Below are positions 25,885 to 34,006 of a stretch of 64,000 bases of DNA, in pieces; position 1 is the first letter of the stretch, and every line of letters begins with the position of its first letter. The position numbers and the translations under genes are program-made. This DNA comes from Bacteroidales bacterium UBA5072. GTDB taxonomy: Bacteria > Bacteroidota > Bacteroidia > Bacteroidales > UBA10428. The notes beneath the pieces were generated by a model, which did not search any database, had not been told where the DNA came from, and saw only the letters and a list, made by a program, of their open reading frames with translations. The stretch spans positions 45,020-109,019 of the forward strand of contig DIAS01000015.1 of NCBI GenBank assembly GCA_002415855.1. The letters are read 5' to 3'.

Positions 25885-25914
25885 CAAAGTTATACAAAAA
25901 ACTGTTCCTGCAAA
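25885..25914 (-). promoter_or_regulatory. Candidate promoter of tRNA-Gln
   Basis: On the minus strand TTTG (25914-25911) and TAACTTTG (25892-25885) are 18 nt apart, one short of the usual spacing. The -33 box abuts the stop codon of the upstream PspC gene. Confidence 0.5.
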
Positions 25915-27510
25915 TTATTTATTTCTGGTTGAGGGACTTTTTTGTGGAACAGACAACCAGTTGCCATTCGGGTCAACCACAAAACTTTTATCTACCAGGG
26001 AACTCCCGCTGCAATACTGGTCACGCTGGGATTCCTCCAGGATATCACATGTGCTTTGTGAGATAGCAATAACCTGGGTTTCCGGTACCCGCAACCTGAT
26101 ATCCACATCGGCGAACAGCCAGAAATCCTCATCATCGGTCCTGAAGTATTCATCGAGGTGAAGGACCGAGTCATTCTGCTCCCACTGGTATTCCACCCGG
26201 TCGAGAAATTCCTGGGAATTCTTCATGCCCACGTTTTTCACATGCCGGTCAATCGTAAGGTACATTTTGCTGTCCTCCGACGGAACGATGGACAACCTGG
26301 CCTTGTTGTAAAGCGCTTCATCCTGTTCATTGTAATTGAATTTGTAGTCAAATACATAGTAATGCGTTATGCTCTTGTTTTCCATATTGTCCATCGCACT
26401 GATATATATCCGCGGGTACCCGGCAGTTTCAACCAGGGTGGATCGGGTGCCGGTTGCCCCCACGGCAAAGTTGGTGCTGTTGACAATGACCAGCACAACA
26501 AACAGGATCAGGGCAAGGATCCAGGCGGAGATCAACGCGGCCCGCAACCCCGGATGCCGGGTCCTGATGTTGAAAATAATCTTGATGCCACCATAAATGA
26601 GTGCAACAATCGGAATCAGAACAAGTACGATCAAGGCAGCCACAACAAGGTAGTAATGGCCCGAGGAAACGAACAAATGAGAAAGGGCCGGAACATTAAC
26701 CCCGTGCCAGAGCTGTAAATGTCCGAAAGCACTGGAGAAGCCCAGCAGTACCATGATCATCCCGGCAAGGAAAATGCACCCGATCACCAGGAAGAAGATC
26801 CCAATGACAATGATCATGAACTTAAATATGGCCACGACCACCAGTCCCACCGCCCGCATGATGTTTTCAAGGACGGACCTGGTCCTTTCAGCCGCGTCGG
26901 ATTTTCTTAGATCGGAGAGGTTCGATCTGACCTTATCATACTCGGCATTGACCGATTCCTTGATGGTTGACAGGTTAACAGGTCTTCCCTTCATCTGCAG
27001 CCTTTCGGCCGTGGTACGCGCTTTGGGAACCACGATCCACAGGATGGCATAGATGATGATCCCCAGTCCTTTCAGGAAGATCAGTGCGACAAAGGCCAGC
27101 CTGATCCAAAGGGGGTCAATGTCAAAATACTCTCCCATGCCGGAGGCCACACCGCCCAGATAGCTGTTCTCACTGTCGCGGTATAAACGGCGGTGGTATC
27201 TTCTGTCATAATAATCTTCTTCAGCCTGCCCCGAAGTTTGACCGGCATAAACAAAATCCTCTACTTTGCCCAGGATACCGATGATTTCCTTAACGTCTTC
27301 GATTGCTATGGCCTGCTTGCTGGGTGTAAGCCTGTTTTCAAGCAATTCGGCTATCCGCTGTTCAATATCACCCACGATCTCCTTGCCGGATTCTCCCTCC
27401 GCGGCAAAATGGCTTTTCAGGGATTCCAGGTAATGGCTGAGCAGGTTGTATCCATCTTCGTCGATGTGAAAATGCCGGCCACCCATATGAACTTGTATTG
27501 TCTTTTTCAT
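25915..27510 (-). CDS. PspC-domain membrane protein, long form
   Basis: A 531-residue protein. Residues 1-90 form an N-terminal helical module (MKKTIQVHMGGRHFHIDEDG) also found in the short PspC protein encoded upstream. The PspC domain follows at about 105-165 (RRLYRDSENSYLGGVASGMG, then YAILWIVVPKARTTAE). Several membrane segments come next (about 215-345), then a C-terminal soluble domain of about 180 residues. PspC proteins belong to the phage-shock envelope stress response. It is the last gene of a PspC-PadR-PspC operon, 18 nt after padR. Confidence 0.88.
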   Translation of the reverse strand: MKKTIQVHMGGRHFHIDEDGYNLLSHYLESLKSHFAAEGESGKEIVGDIEQRIAELLENRLTPSKQAIAIEDVKEIIGILGKVEDFVYAGQTSGQAEEDYYDRRYHRRLYRDSENSYLGGVASGMGEYFDIDPLWIRLAFVALIFLKGLGIIIYAILWIVVPKARTTAERLQMKGRPVNLSTIKESVNAEYDKVRSNLSDLRKSDAAERTRSVLENIMRAVGLVVVAIFKFMIIVIGIFFLVIGCIFLAGMIMVLLGFSSAFGHLQLWHGVNVPALSHLFVSSGHYYLVVAALIVLVLIPIVALIYGGIKIIFNIRTRHPGLRAALISAWILALILFVVLVIVNSTNFAVGATGTRSTLVETAGYPRIYISAMDNMENKSITHYYVFDYKFNYNEQDEALYNKARLSIVPSEDSKMYLTIDRHVKNVGMKNSQEFLDRVEYQWEQNDSVLHLDEYFRTDDEDFWLFADVDIRLRVPETQVIAISQSTCDILEESQRDQYCSGSSLVDKSFVVDPNGNWLSVPQKSPSTRNK

Positions 27511-27528
27511 GTTGTTTAGTTTTGCGGG

Positions 27529-27855
27529 TTATTTTTTAAGTATTGAGTCGACAGCTTCGATAAGTTCCCTCCACGAGGCTTCCAGTTCTTTCAACACATC
27601 CCTGCCTTTGTCGGTGAGGGCGTAATACTTCCGCGGAGGGCCCTGGGTGGATTCCTCCCAACGGTAGCTCAGCAATCCCGCATTTTTCTGACGCGTCAGC
27701 AAGGGATAAAGCGTTCCTTCCACAACGATCAGTTCGGATTCCTTCAGCTTGTTCAACAAGTCAGTGGCATAAGCGTCACCTTTCGAGAGAATAGAAAGTA
27801 TGCAGAACTCCAGTACTCCTTTTCTCATTTGCGCTTTTACATTTTCGAAGTCCAT
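27529..27855 (-). CDS. PadR family transcriptional regulator
   Basis: A 108-residue winged-helix protein of the PadR type: QMRKGVLEFCILSILSKGDA, then VVEGTLYPLLTRQKNAGLL and the RKYYALTDKGRDVL wing. Short PadR proteins like this dimerise through a C-terminal helix. Its location between two PspC genes indicates it controls this operon, probably as a repressor; the inducing signal is unknown. Confidence 0.93.
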   Translation of the reverse strand: MDFENVKAQMRKGVLEFCILSILSKGDAYATDLLNKLKESELIVVEGTLYPLLTRQKNAGLLSYRWEESTQGPPRKYYALTDKGRDVLKELEASWRELIEAVDSILKK

Positions 27856-27885
27856 GGTATATTTTTTTTTGGTTTAAACAATTCC

Positions 27886-28482
27886 TTATTTTTTATTCCT
27901 GCGGAAACTCTTTTTCACGCTTTCGAATTCATCGGTTACAAACCTGCCAATGTTGGAGGCATTAACCGGATCGCCCCGCATTTCAAGCTTCTGGGCAGTA
28001 GTCCTGGCCTCCGGAACAACAATCCACAGGATGATGTAGACCAGGAAGCCTATACCAAATATCAGAAAGAGGATGAAAAGAATGCGTACGATCACAGGAT
28101 CAAGACCTACATATGCGCCAAGGCCACTGCAGACTCCGCCGATGATCCTGTCATCGGGATCACGGTATATCCTGCGTGTGCCGGAGTGTCTTTGCTGCTG
28201 TGATCCAGGTTCATCCTCCGCTCCGCTTATTTCACGCGGATCACCCATTACCCGGATAACTTCTTCAACATCCTGCAGGGTCACCACCTGCCTGTCGGTG
28301 CCCAGCCGTTCGGCAAAAAGCTCCGAGATCCTCATTTCAATGTCATTGATGATATCCTCCCGTTCCTTCTGGTCGGAAAAATAACCCTCAATTCGGTCGA
28401 GGTAATCTTTCAGCCTGGTGTAGGCATCGTCGTCGATATTGTAAACCCTGTTGCCAAGGTTTACCGATAAGGTTCGTTTCAT
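27886..28482 (-). CDS. PspC-domain protein, short form
   Basis: A 198-residue protein. The N-terminal helical module (MKRTLSVNLGNRVYNIDDDA, then INDIEMRISELFAERL and TLQDVEEVIRVMG) is the same kind as in the long PspC protein. The PspC domain follows with RRIYRDPDDRIIGGVCSGLG and IILWIVVPEARTTAQ around residues 105-165, then a short basic tail. It is 30 nt upstream of padR. Confidence 0.9.
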   Translation of the reverse strand: MKRTLSVNLGNRVYNIDDDAYTRLKDYLDRIEGYFSDQKEREDIINDIEMRISELFAERLGTDRQVVTLQDVEEVIRVMGDPREISGAEDEPGSQQQRHSGTRRIYRDPDDRIIGGVCSGLGAYVGLDPVIVRILFILFLIFGIGFLVYIILWIVVPEARTTAQKLEMRGDPVNASNIGRFVTDEFESVKKSFRRNKK

Positions 28483-28494
28483 GGTCGTTAAGAT

Positions 28495-28764
28495 TTAAAA
28501 TATACAAACTACTATATTCTTGGTTAAAAGTATGTTATCGTTCTCCAGCAGGGAAGCCGATCCGGCATATCCCTGGCAGTTTATTCCTGCATCGCCTCCG
28601 GTTTGTCCCATCAAGGTTTCAGGAATCATACGAACCGTTTCTCTCTGAAAGGACCCGGGTTTTCCCGAATAGTCCCCGGGCTCGCCTGATTGCAGGATAG
28701 CTGCAATCACCAGAGGCACCGTTACAATTACAAACCATTTCATATTGTTATTATTTATTTTCAT
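28495..28764 (-). CDS. Small hypothetical protein with hydrophobic N-terminus
   Basis: An 89-codon ORF that would be first in the PspC operon, 12 nt before the short PspC gene. It starts MKINNNNMKWFVIVTVPLVI, with a hydrophobic stretch like a signal or anchor, then a composition rich in Gly, Ser and Pro. It resembles no family I know. A good promoter ends 30 nt upstream (28794-28825), which supports transcription but not translation. Confidence 0.4.
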   Translation of the reverse strand: MKINNNNMKWFVIVTVPLVIAAILQSGEPGDYSGKPGSFQRETVRMIPETLMGQTGGDAGINCQGYAGSASLLENDNILLTKNIVVCIF

Positions 28765-28793
28765 TACTTGGTTATAACAGCATAAATCCTATA

Positions 28794-28825
28794 CAAAGAT
28801 ATATAAAAAAAATAGATATATGCAA
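28794..28825 (-). promoter_or_regulatory. Promoter of the PspC-PadR operon
   Basis: On the minus strand TTG (28825-28823) and TATCTTTG (28801-28794), separated by 21 nt, match the Bacteroidota promoter. Transcription would begin near 28787. Confidence 0.6.
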
Positions 28826-28872
28826 TACATAGTAGTAAAAAAATTAAAAAAAATCGGTAAATAGCAGAAATT

Positions 28873-29053
28873 GAACGGTAAATGGTAAACGGTGAACGGT
28901 AAACAGTAAGCGGTAAACAGTAAACGGTAAACGGTAAACGGTGAACGGTTATCAGTATTCAGTATATGGTAATCGGAATCAGTATTCGATATTTGGTGTA
29001 CAACATACGGTCATTCCTAAACCCAAAACCCATACTACCGAATACTGAATACT
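28873..29053. repeat. Heptanucleotide tandem-repeat region
   Basis: From 28873 to 28970 there are 14 successive 7-nt units in perfect register, mostly GAACGGT, AAACGGT or AAACAGT and drifting to TATCAGT, ATTCAGT and ATATGGT. Heptads resume at 29019-29053 (AAACCCA twice, then GAATACT twice). CAGTATTCAGTAT at 28953-28965 has an exact inverted copy at 29042-29054. No gene or long ORF overlaps. This fills most of the 381-bp gap between the PspC operon and dtd. Confidence 0.9.
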
Positions 29054-29145
29054 GGTTTTTGATTACCGGCTGCTGAAGTCCCTTCATGTTTTAGTAGCTG
29101 TAAATTTTATTACTTTTAGTTTTTTTTACAACAAACCTGTTCCCC

Positions 29146-29598
29146 ATGCGTGCAGTGATACAACGTGTACAATCGGCCTCCGTCGTGATACGATCGGTCG
29201 AAAAGGCCTCGATTGGTAAGGGCCTGCTTGTGCTGGTAGGCATCGAGGATTCGGATGGCCCTGAGGATGCAGCCTGGCTGTCGGGTAAAATTGCCAGGTT
29301 GCGCATCTTCAGTGATGAAAACGGCCTGATGAATTTGTCGGTGACAGAGGTTCATGGCGAAGTCCTCGTGGTCAGCCAGTTCACATTGCATGCCAGTACC
29401 AGGAAGGGAAACCGGCCGTCGTTCATTAAGGCAGCTAAACCTGAAACTGCCATACCTTTGTATACAGCATTTCTGGAAAGATTGTCGGCCGCTTTGGAAA
29501 AACCTGTTCATTCAGGTGAATTTGGGGCAGATATGCAGGTCGGACTGGTGAACGATGGTCCGGTTACCCTATACATGGATTCTAAAAGCAAGGAATGA
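29146..29598 (+). CDS. dtd: D-aminoacyl-tRNA deacylase
   Basis: Removes D-amino acids from mischarged tRNA. The 150-residue protein shows the family signatures MRAVIQRVQSASVVI, SQFTLHASTRKGNRPSF near residues 77-93 and NDGPVTLYMD near the C-terminus; the TxxR and NxGPVT segments form the active site. It overlaps the next gene by 4 nt (ATGA). Confidence 0.96.
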   Translation: MRAVIQRVQSASVVIRSVEKASIGKGLLVLVGIEDSDGPEDAAWLSGKIARLRIFSDENGLMNLSVTEVHGEVLVVSQFTLHASTRKGNRPSFIKAAKPETAIPLYTAFLERLSAALEKPVHSGEFGADMQVGLVNDGPVTLYMDSKSKE

Positions 29599-29936
29599 TG
29601 ACATTACGTGATGCACAGCAGAAGGTGGATCAGTGGATCCGCAATTATGGGGTCCGCTATTTCGGTGAGCTTACCAACCTGGCCTTGCTGATGGAAGAGA
29701 CTGGTGAGCTTGCCCGGATCATGGCACGGGAATATGGCGAGCAGTCGGCCAAACCATCGGAAAGTCCAAAACTTCTCGGTGACGAAATGGCTGACATATT
29801 GTTTGTTTTGATATGCCTGGCCAACCAAACCGGTATTGACCTGGAGGAGGCTTTCGAAAAGAACCTTGCCAAGAAAACCAGCCGTGATCATACGCGGCAT
29901 CAGAAAAACCCAAAGCTGGGGGCAGGGACTGAGTAG
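29595..29936 (+). CDS. MazG-like nucleotide pyrophosphohydrolase
   Basis: A 113-residue all-alpha NTP pyrophosphohydrolase. LALLMEETGELARIM (ExxE) and LGDEMADILFVLICLAN (ExxD) are the metal-binding pair typical of the MazG/iMazG superfamily. It probably cleans the nucleotide pool. The start overlaps the dtd stop, so translation is coupled. ATG 29595 or 29598 may be used. Confidence 0.88.
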   Translation: MMTLRDAQQKVDQWIRNYGVRYFGELTNLALLMEETGELARIMAREYGEQSAKPSESPKLLGDEMADILFVLICLANQTGIDLEEAFEKNLAKKTSRDHTRHQKNPKLGAGTE

Positions 29937-29968
29937 TAACCGGGAGCAGCGGCAGCACGGATCATTAA

Positions 29969-30017
29969 GATGCTGAAGGAAGAATCAGCGTGGCAGGGGT
30001 TATAGAATCTTCCAGCA
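29969..30017. repeat. Degenerate palindromic element
   Basis: GATGCTGAAGGAAGAAT (29969-29985) and AGAATCTTCCAGCA (30004-30017) form an imperfect inverted repeat. The same core words, GATGCTGAAGGAA and AGAATCTTCC, occur in the long hairpin at 45488-45550, so this looks like a decayed copy of one element. Confidence 0.5.
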
Positions 30018-30046
30018 GAATTAGAATTTCATCTTTAATCTTTCAT

Positions 30047-30054
30047 TATCTTTG
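30047..30054 (+). promoter_or_regulatory. -7 box of the DUF4271-hemD operon
   Basis: TATCTTTG matches TAnnTTTG; the start would be near 30061, about 18 nt before the ATG at 30079. The -33 element is not clear. Confidence 0.45.
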
Positions 30055-30078
30055 CACCCAATTTCTGACTGGTAAGTA

Positions 30079-31119
30079 ATGACTGCCTGGTACTGCCTTC
30101 CGCAAACTCAGGACTCCGTGTATGTCCCCCGGTTGTCCGACACCACTGTTTCACAAGACCTACGGCAACAATTCATTCCATCGGACGCGAATGAAACAAA
30201 TGACAAGCTCTTTCTCGAGCAAACATTCAGCCTGATCCGTCAGCAGGCGGCAACGATTCCGACATTACCGGAAATCCAGACCGGCACACTTTTACTGGGA
30301 ACGAATTCTAATGCAGAGAATTACACCGGATGGAATACAAACAGGAATTTCTTTGTTGAGAACGGTTTGTCCGGCGTGGTTTCCGAATTAAACCGGCATA
30401 TTTCACCGGGGTCTTCTCCTGTTTTCAACACTGCACTCAAGCCTTCCGGTATCACCCCGCATCAACGGAACCTTAACACTTACGACTGGTTTCTCGGGTT
30501 CTTTCTGCTGGTTACGCTCCTTTTCATCTGGATCAGGATCTTTTACAGTAAATTTTTCGCCACACTGGCCAATGCACTGATCAGCTTTCAGATCTCTGCC
30601 AAAATGTTCCGGGAAAAGAATGTTCTGTTGCACCGTGTTTCCATAGTTCTCGATTTCATTTACATCCTGGTGATTACCATTTTTGTTTTTGAACTTGCCA
30701 TGCATTTTGATCTGGTCCATACTGCCATGAGCCGGTTCAACCTCTTCCTGCTCTTCCTCAATGTTTTCATTTTCTATACGTTGCTGCGCCTCCTGGTACT
30801 TCGCCTGACAGGATATCTTTTCCTGGTTCAGTCCCTTTTTTCGGAATACACGCACAACAATTTTGTGATCAACAAGGGAGTCGGAATAGCCCTTTTCCCG
30901 GTTGTAATAATGGCTCATTACTTCCCGCAAAGCCTGATGTCACCGGTGTTGATCGTGGGAATGGTTTTATTTGCTGTTGCTTTCATTTTAAAAAGTATCC
31001 GGGCATATCAAATAATTATTCGTAAAGATGTATTAATATTTTATTTGATTTTGTACCTTTGTACGCTTGAAATTTTACCCCTTCTTCTTGGGTACAAAGT
31101 TATTACATCACTGATATAG
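30079..31119 (+). CDS. DUF4271 membrane protein
   Basis: A 346-residue protein. The first 130 residues are hydrophilic without a clear signal peptide. The rest has about seven hydrophobic segments, starting NTYDWFLGFFLLVTLLFIWI near residue 135 and ending LEILPLLLGYKVI. This arrangement and the position immediately before hemD match the DUF4271 proteins found in Bacteroidota. Function is unknown; neighbouring genes suggest a link to haem or envelope work, which is inference. Confidence 0.82.
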   Translation: MTAWYCLPQTQDSVYVPRLSDTTVSQDLRQQFIPSDANETNDKLFLEQTFSLIRQQAATIPTLPEIQTGTLLLGTNSNAENYTGWNTNRNFFVENGLSGVVSELNRHISPGSSPVFNTALKPSGITPHQRNLNTYDWFLGFFLLVTLLFIWIRIFYSKFFATLANALISFQISAKMFREKNVLLHRVSIVLDFIYILVITIFVFELAMHFDLVHTAMSRFNLFLLFLNVFIFYTLLRLLVLRLTGYLFLVQSLFSEYTHNNFVINKGVGIALFPVVIMAHYFPQSLMSPVLIVGMVLFAVAFILKSIRAYQIIIRKDVLIFYLILYLCTLEILPLLLGYKVITSLI

Positions 31120-31146
31120 AGTATTTAACAAAGAAGAGACCTCCAT

Positions 31147-31902
31147 ATGAAGATAAAGAGAATACTTGTTTCTCAGCCCCGACCGGATTCCGAAAAGTCT
31201 CCTTATTTCGAATTAGCGGAAAAAAACAATGTTAAAATAGACTTTCGACCCTTCAGTCATGTTGAAGGTGTTCCATGCAAAGATTTCCGGAAGCAGCGGA
31301 TCGATATCCTTACCCATACTGCAGTGATCTTTAACAGCAAGACAGCCATTGATCATTTTTTCCGCATGTGTGGAGAGCTCAGGATCATCGTCCCCGATAC
31401 GATGAAGTATTTCTGCATCTCCGAATCAGTGGCCTTTTATCTGCAGAAGTATATCATATACAGGAAACGTAAGATTTTTTTCGGTGCCGGAACCATCAAC
31501 GATCTTGTCGAGATTGTGAACCGCCATGGCGAGGAAAAGTACCTGCTGCCATTCTCCGACCTTCCTCATGAGGAGCTTACGGAATTGCTTGACAAACATG
31601 GCATACAATATGAAAGAGCAATTCTTTACCACAACGTCAGCTGTGATCTGTCTGACTTTTCCGTCATCAACTATGACCTGCTTGTTTTTTTCAGCCCTTC
31701 CGGGATCAAATCGCTGATGAAGAATTTCCCGGAGTTTCAGCAGAACGACATTAAAATAGGATCGTTCGGAACGGCTACTGCCAAGGCAGTTATTGATGCC
31801 GGGTTGCGACTCGATCTGCAGGCCCCGCGACCTGAGGCTCCTTCCATGATCATGGCCCTGGATATGTTTATCCGCGAACAAAACAAGAACTGCAAGAAGT
31901 AA
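31147..31902 (+). CDS. hemD: Uroporphyrinogen-III synthase
   Basis: Closes hydroxymethylbilane to uroporphyrinogen III in haem synthesis. The 251-residue length and the bilobal pattern fit: MKIKRILVSQPRPDSEKSPY with FNSKTAIDHFF in the first lobe, and VFFSPSGIKSLMKNF with IGSFGTATAKAVIDAGLRLD in the second. HemD is poorly conserved, so the call rests on these segments and on the DUF4271 neighbour. It follows that gene by 27 nt. Confidence 0.88.
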   Translation: MKIKRILVSQPRPDSEKSPYFELAEKNNVKIDFRPFSHVEGVPCKDFRKQRIDILTHTAVIFNSKTAIDHFFRMCGELRIIVPDTMKYFCISESVAFYLQKYIIYRKRKIFFGAGTINDLVEIVNRHGEEKYLLPFSDLPHEELTELLDKHGIQYERAILYHNVSCDLSDFSVINYDLLVFFSPSGIKSLMKNFPEFQQNDIKIGSFGTATAKAVIDAGLRLDLQAPRPEAPSMIMALDMFIREQNKNCKK

Positions 31903-32000
31903 CCGATTCCGCCAAAAGGGATCAGGCTTCCCGAAAATATGCCCGGACGGCTGTAACAACAGGGCCCTAAGTTTCGTACAACAAGGGCAAACATTATTTC

Positions 32001-32210
32001 ATGAAGCCGTTAATCTCAGAGAAGTTAGGGAAACTTTGCAGACGTTGTTATAAGAATTCTACCGTTGATATCATTTGTCCGGCTTGCAAAAATGAACTGA
32101 TTGCCCTGTTCGATAATAAACTCACCTGGCGGACGGCTTACGAAGTGGAAAAAATCAGCAAAAAGGCCATGCGTTATACACGCAACGAGGAAGAGGATGA
32201 AATGCTTTAA
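32001..32210 (+). CDS. Small zinc-ribbon-like protein
   Basis: A 69-residue ORF with two CxxC pairs, LCRRCYKN and ICPACKNEL (residues 13-16 and 26-29), as in a treble-clef or ribbon zinc site. The C-terminal part is charged (KISKKAMRYTRNEEEDE). No enzyme motif is present. It lies 98 nt after hemD and 86 nt before the S41 protease gene. The spaced cysteines argue that it is real; function is unknown. Confidence 0.55.
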   Translation: MKPLISEKLGKLCRRCYKNSTVDIICPACKNELIALFDNKLTWRTAYEVEKISKKAMRYTRNEEEDEML

Positions 32211-32296
32211 CCTTTTTTAACGCAATTGCTGCTTCGTATTCGGGTAATGTTATCGTTTTACACTAATTTTACACCTCAAACATTTAATTTTTAAGT

Positions 32297-34006
32297 ATGA
32301 AGGCATGGAGTAAACTCCGGAAGGTCAGAATTCTTCTGATTGCGTCAATGGTCGTCGTTTTGTCTTTCGGTTTTGTGGCCCTGAAGGATAAGGAATTTGA
32401 AATCATCAAAAGCCTGGATATCTTCCATACGTTATTCAATGAACTTAACCGGTTTTATGTGGATGATACACAGCCGGACAAGCTGATAGAATCTGCCATT
32501 AACGGGATGCTGACGTCGCTTGATCCGTATACTACCTATATTCCGGAAGAGGATATGGAGGATTTCACTTTTATGACCACCGGTGAATATGGCGGGATCG
32601 GCGCACTGATCCGCAGAGGCGGAAATTTTGCCATCGTACTGGAACCTTATGAGAATTTTCCGGCCCAGAAGTCTGGACTCAGGGCAGGAGACACCATCGT
32701 CACCATCGACGGGATATCCACGAAAGGCAAAGAAATCAGTGAAGTCAGCGAACTTTTAAAAGGAACGCCCAATACTTCCCTGGTCCTTAAGATCAAAAGA
32801 ATCGGAGCCAAGGGTACCCTGGAGAAAACACTGACTCGGCAGAAAATTACCATTCCCAATGTACCTTATTATGGCCTTGTTGCAGATCATATCGGCTACA
32901 TTCGACTCATCGGCTTCACCAAGGATGCCGGTGTGGAAACGCGGGAGGCTCTCCTGAAGCTGAAGGAAGCAGGCGCCAGTTCAGTTATCCTGGATCTGCG
33001 CGGAAATCCCGGAGGACTGCTGATCGAGTCGGTTAATGTTTCAAACCTGTTTATTGCCAGGAACCAGGAAGTTGTCAGTACCAGGGGCAAGGTAAAGCAA
33101 TGGGACAATATTTATAAAACAACTGCCGATCCGGTTGACACCTCCATCCGCCTGGTCGTACTGGTGAACCATGGATCTGCCTCCGCATCGGAGATTGTTG
33201 CCGGAGCCCTGCAGGACCTCGACCGGGCTGTGATCATTGGCCAGAGGACTTACGGGAAGGGGCTGGTGCAAACCACGCGTCCGCTCAGCTATAATTCCCA
33301 GCTTAAGGTAACCACGGCAAAATATTACATACCCAGCGGGAGATGCATCCAGGCAGTCGATTATTCCCACCGCAACGAGGACGGCAGCGTGGGATATATT
33401 CCTGATTCACTGATCAGAGAGTTTTCCACCCATAATGGCCGGAAAGTCTTTGATGGTGGCGGAATATCACCTGATATAGCATTGGATCCCCCGGAGCTCA
33501 GCAATATCGCCGTGAGCCTGTATACAAAAAACCTGATCTTTGATTACGCCACGCTCTATTACTCCAACCACCTGAGTTCTGCGGATATCAAAGGCCTGAA
33601 GCCTTCGGAAACCGAATACGGCAATTTCCTGAGTTTTCTCAAAGGGAAAAGCTATGACTATTCCACGGAAAGTGATGACCAGCTGAAAGCCCTTGAAAAA
33701 GTTGCCAGACAGGAAAAGTATTACGATGGCGCAAAAGGTGAATTTGAAGCACTGCAAAAAAAACTTGCTCACGATAAGGAAAAGGATCTTCAGACATTCA
33801 GCGGTGAGATCAAGGAATTGCTGTACGAGGAAATCTCAAGTCGCTATTTCTTTCAGAAGGGCAGGATCATGGCATCCCTCGATGATGATCCGCTCCTGAG
33901 CAAAGCCGTTGAGATTCTGCAAAGTCCCCAGGATTATGCCAATGTGCTGCAGAGATCATTTGGTTCCGCCAACGTTAAAGCCGGCATGACCCACCTGGCC
34001 AATTAA
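32297..34006 (+). CDS. C-terminal processing protease, S41 family
   Basis: A 569-residue CtpA/Prc-type serine protease. It has one N-terminal membrane segment (VRILLIASMVVVLSFGFVAL). A PDZ domain follows at about 85-180 (GGIGALIRRGG, LRAGDTIVTIDG). The catalytic domain carries LDLRGNPGGLL near residue 235, the Ser in NHGSASASEIV near 293 and the Lys in TYGKGLVQT near 319. A C-terminal extension of about 150 residues is helical and charged, as in other Bacteroidota homologues. It acts in the periplasm. Its last 4 nt overlap the convergent aminotransferase gene. Confidence 0.93.
   Translation: MKAWSKLRKVRILLIASMVVVLSFGFVALKDKEFEIIKSLDIFHTLFNELNRFYVDDTQPDKLIESAINGMLTSLDPYTTYIPEEDMEDFTFMTTGEYGGIGALIRRGGNFAIVLEPYENFPAQKSGLRAGDTIVTIDGISTKGKEISEVSELLKGTPNTSLVLKIKRIGAKGTLEKTLTRQKITIPNVPYYGLVADHIGYIRLIGFTKDAGVETREALLKLKEAGASSVILDLRGNPGGLLIESVNVSNLFIARNQEVVSTRGKVKQWDNIYKTTADPVDTSIRLVVLVNHGSASASEIVAGALQDLDRAVIIGQRTYGKGLVQTTRPLSYNSQLKVTTAKYYIPSGRCIQAVDYSHRNEDGSVGYIPDSLIREFSTHNGRKVFDGGGISPDIALDPPELSNIAVSLYTKNLIFDYATLYYSNHLSSADIKGLKPSETEYGNFLSFLKGKSYDYSTESDDQLKALEKVARQEKYYDGAKGEFEALQKKLAHDKEKDLQTFSGEIKELLYEEISSRYFFQKGRIMASLDDDPLLSKAVEILQSPQDYANVLQRSFGSANVKAGMTHLAN

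Noticed and set aside
26158..26718. Plus-strand ORF of 186 codons
   Set aside because: It is antisense to the long PspC gene and has a His/Asn/Gln-rich composition typical of shadow frames.
28873..28970. CRISPR-like array
   Set aside because: The units are 7 nt with no spacers and no cas genes are nearby.
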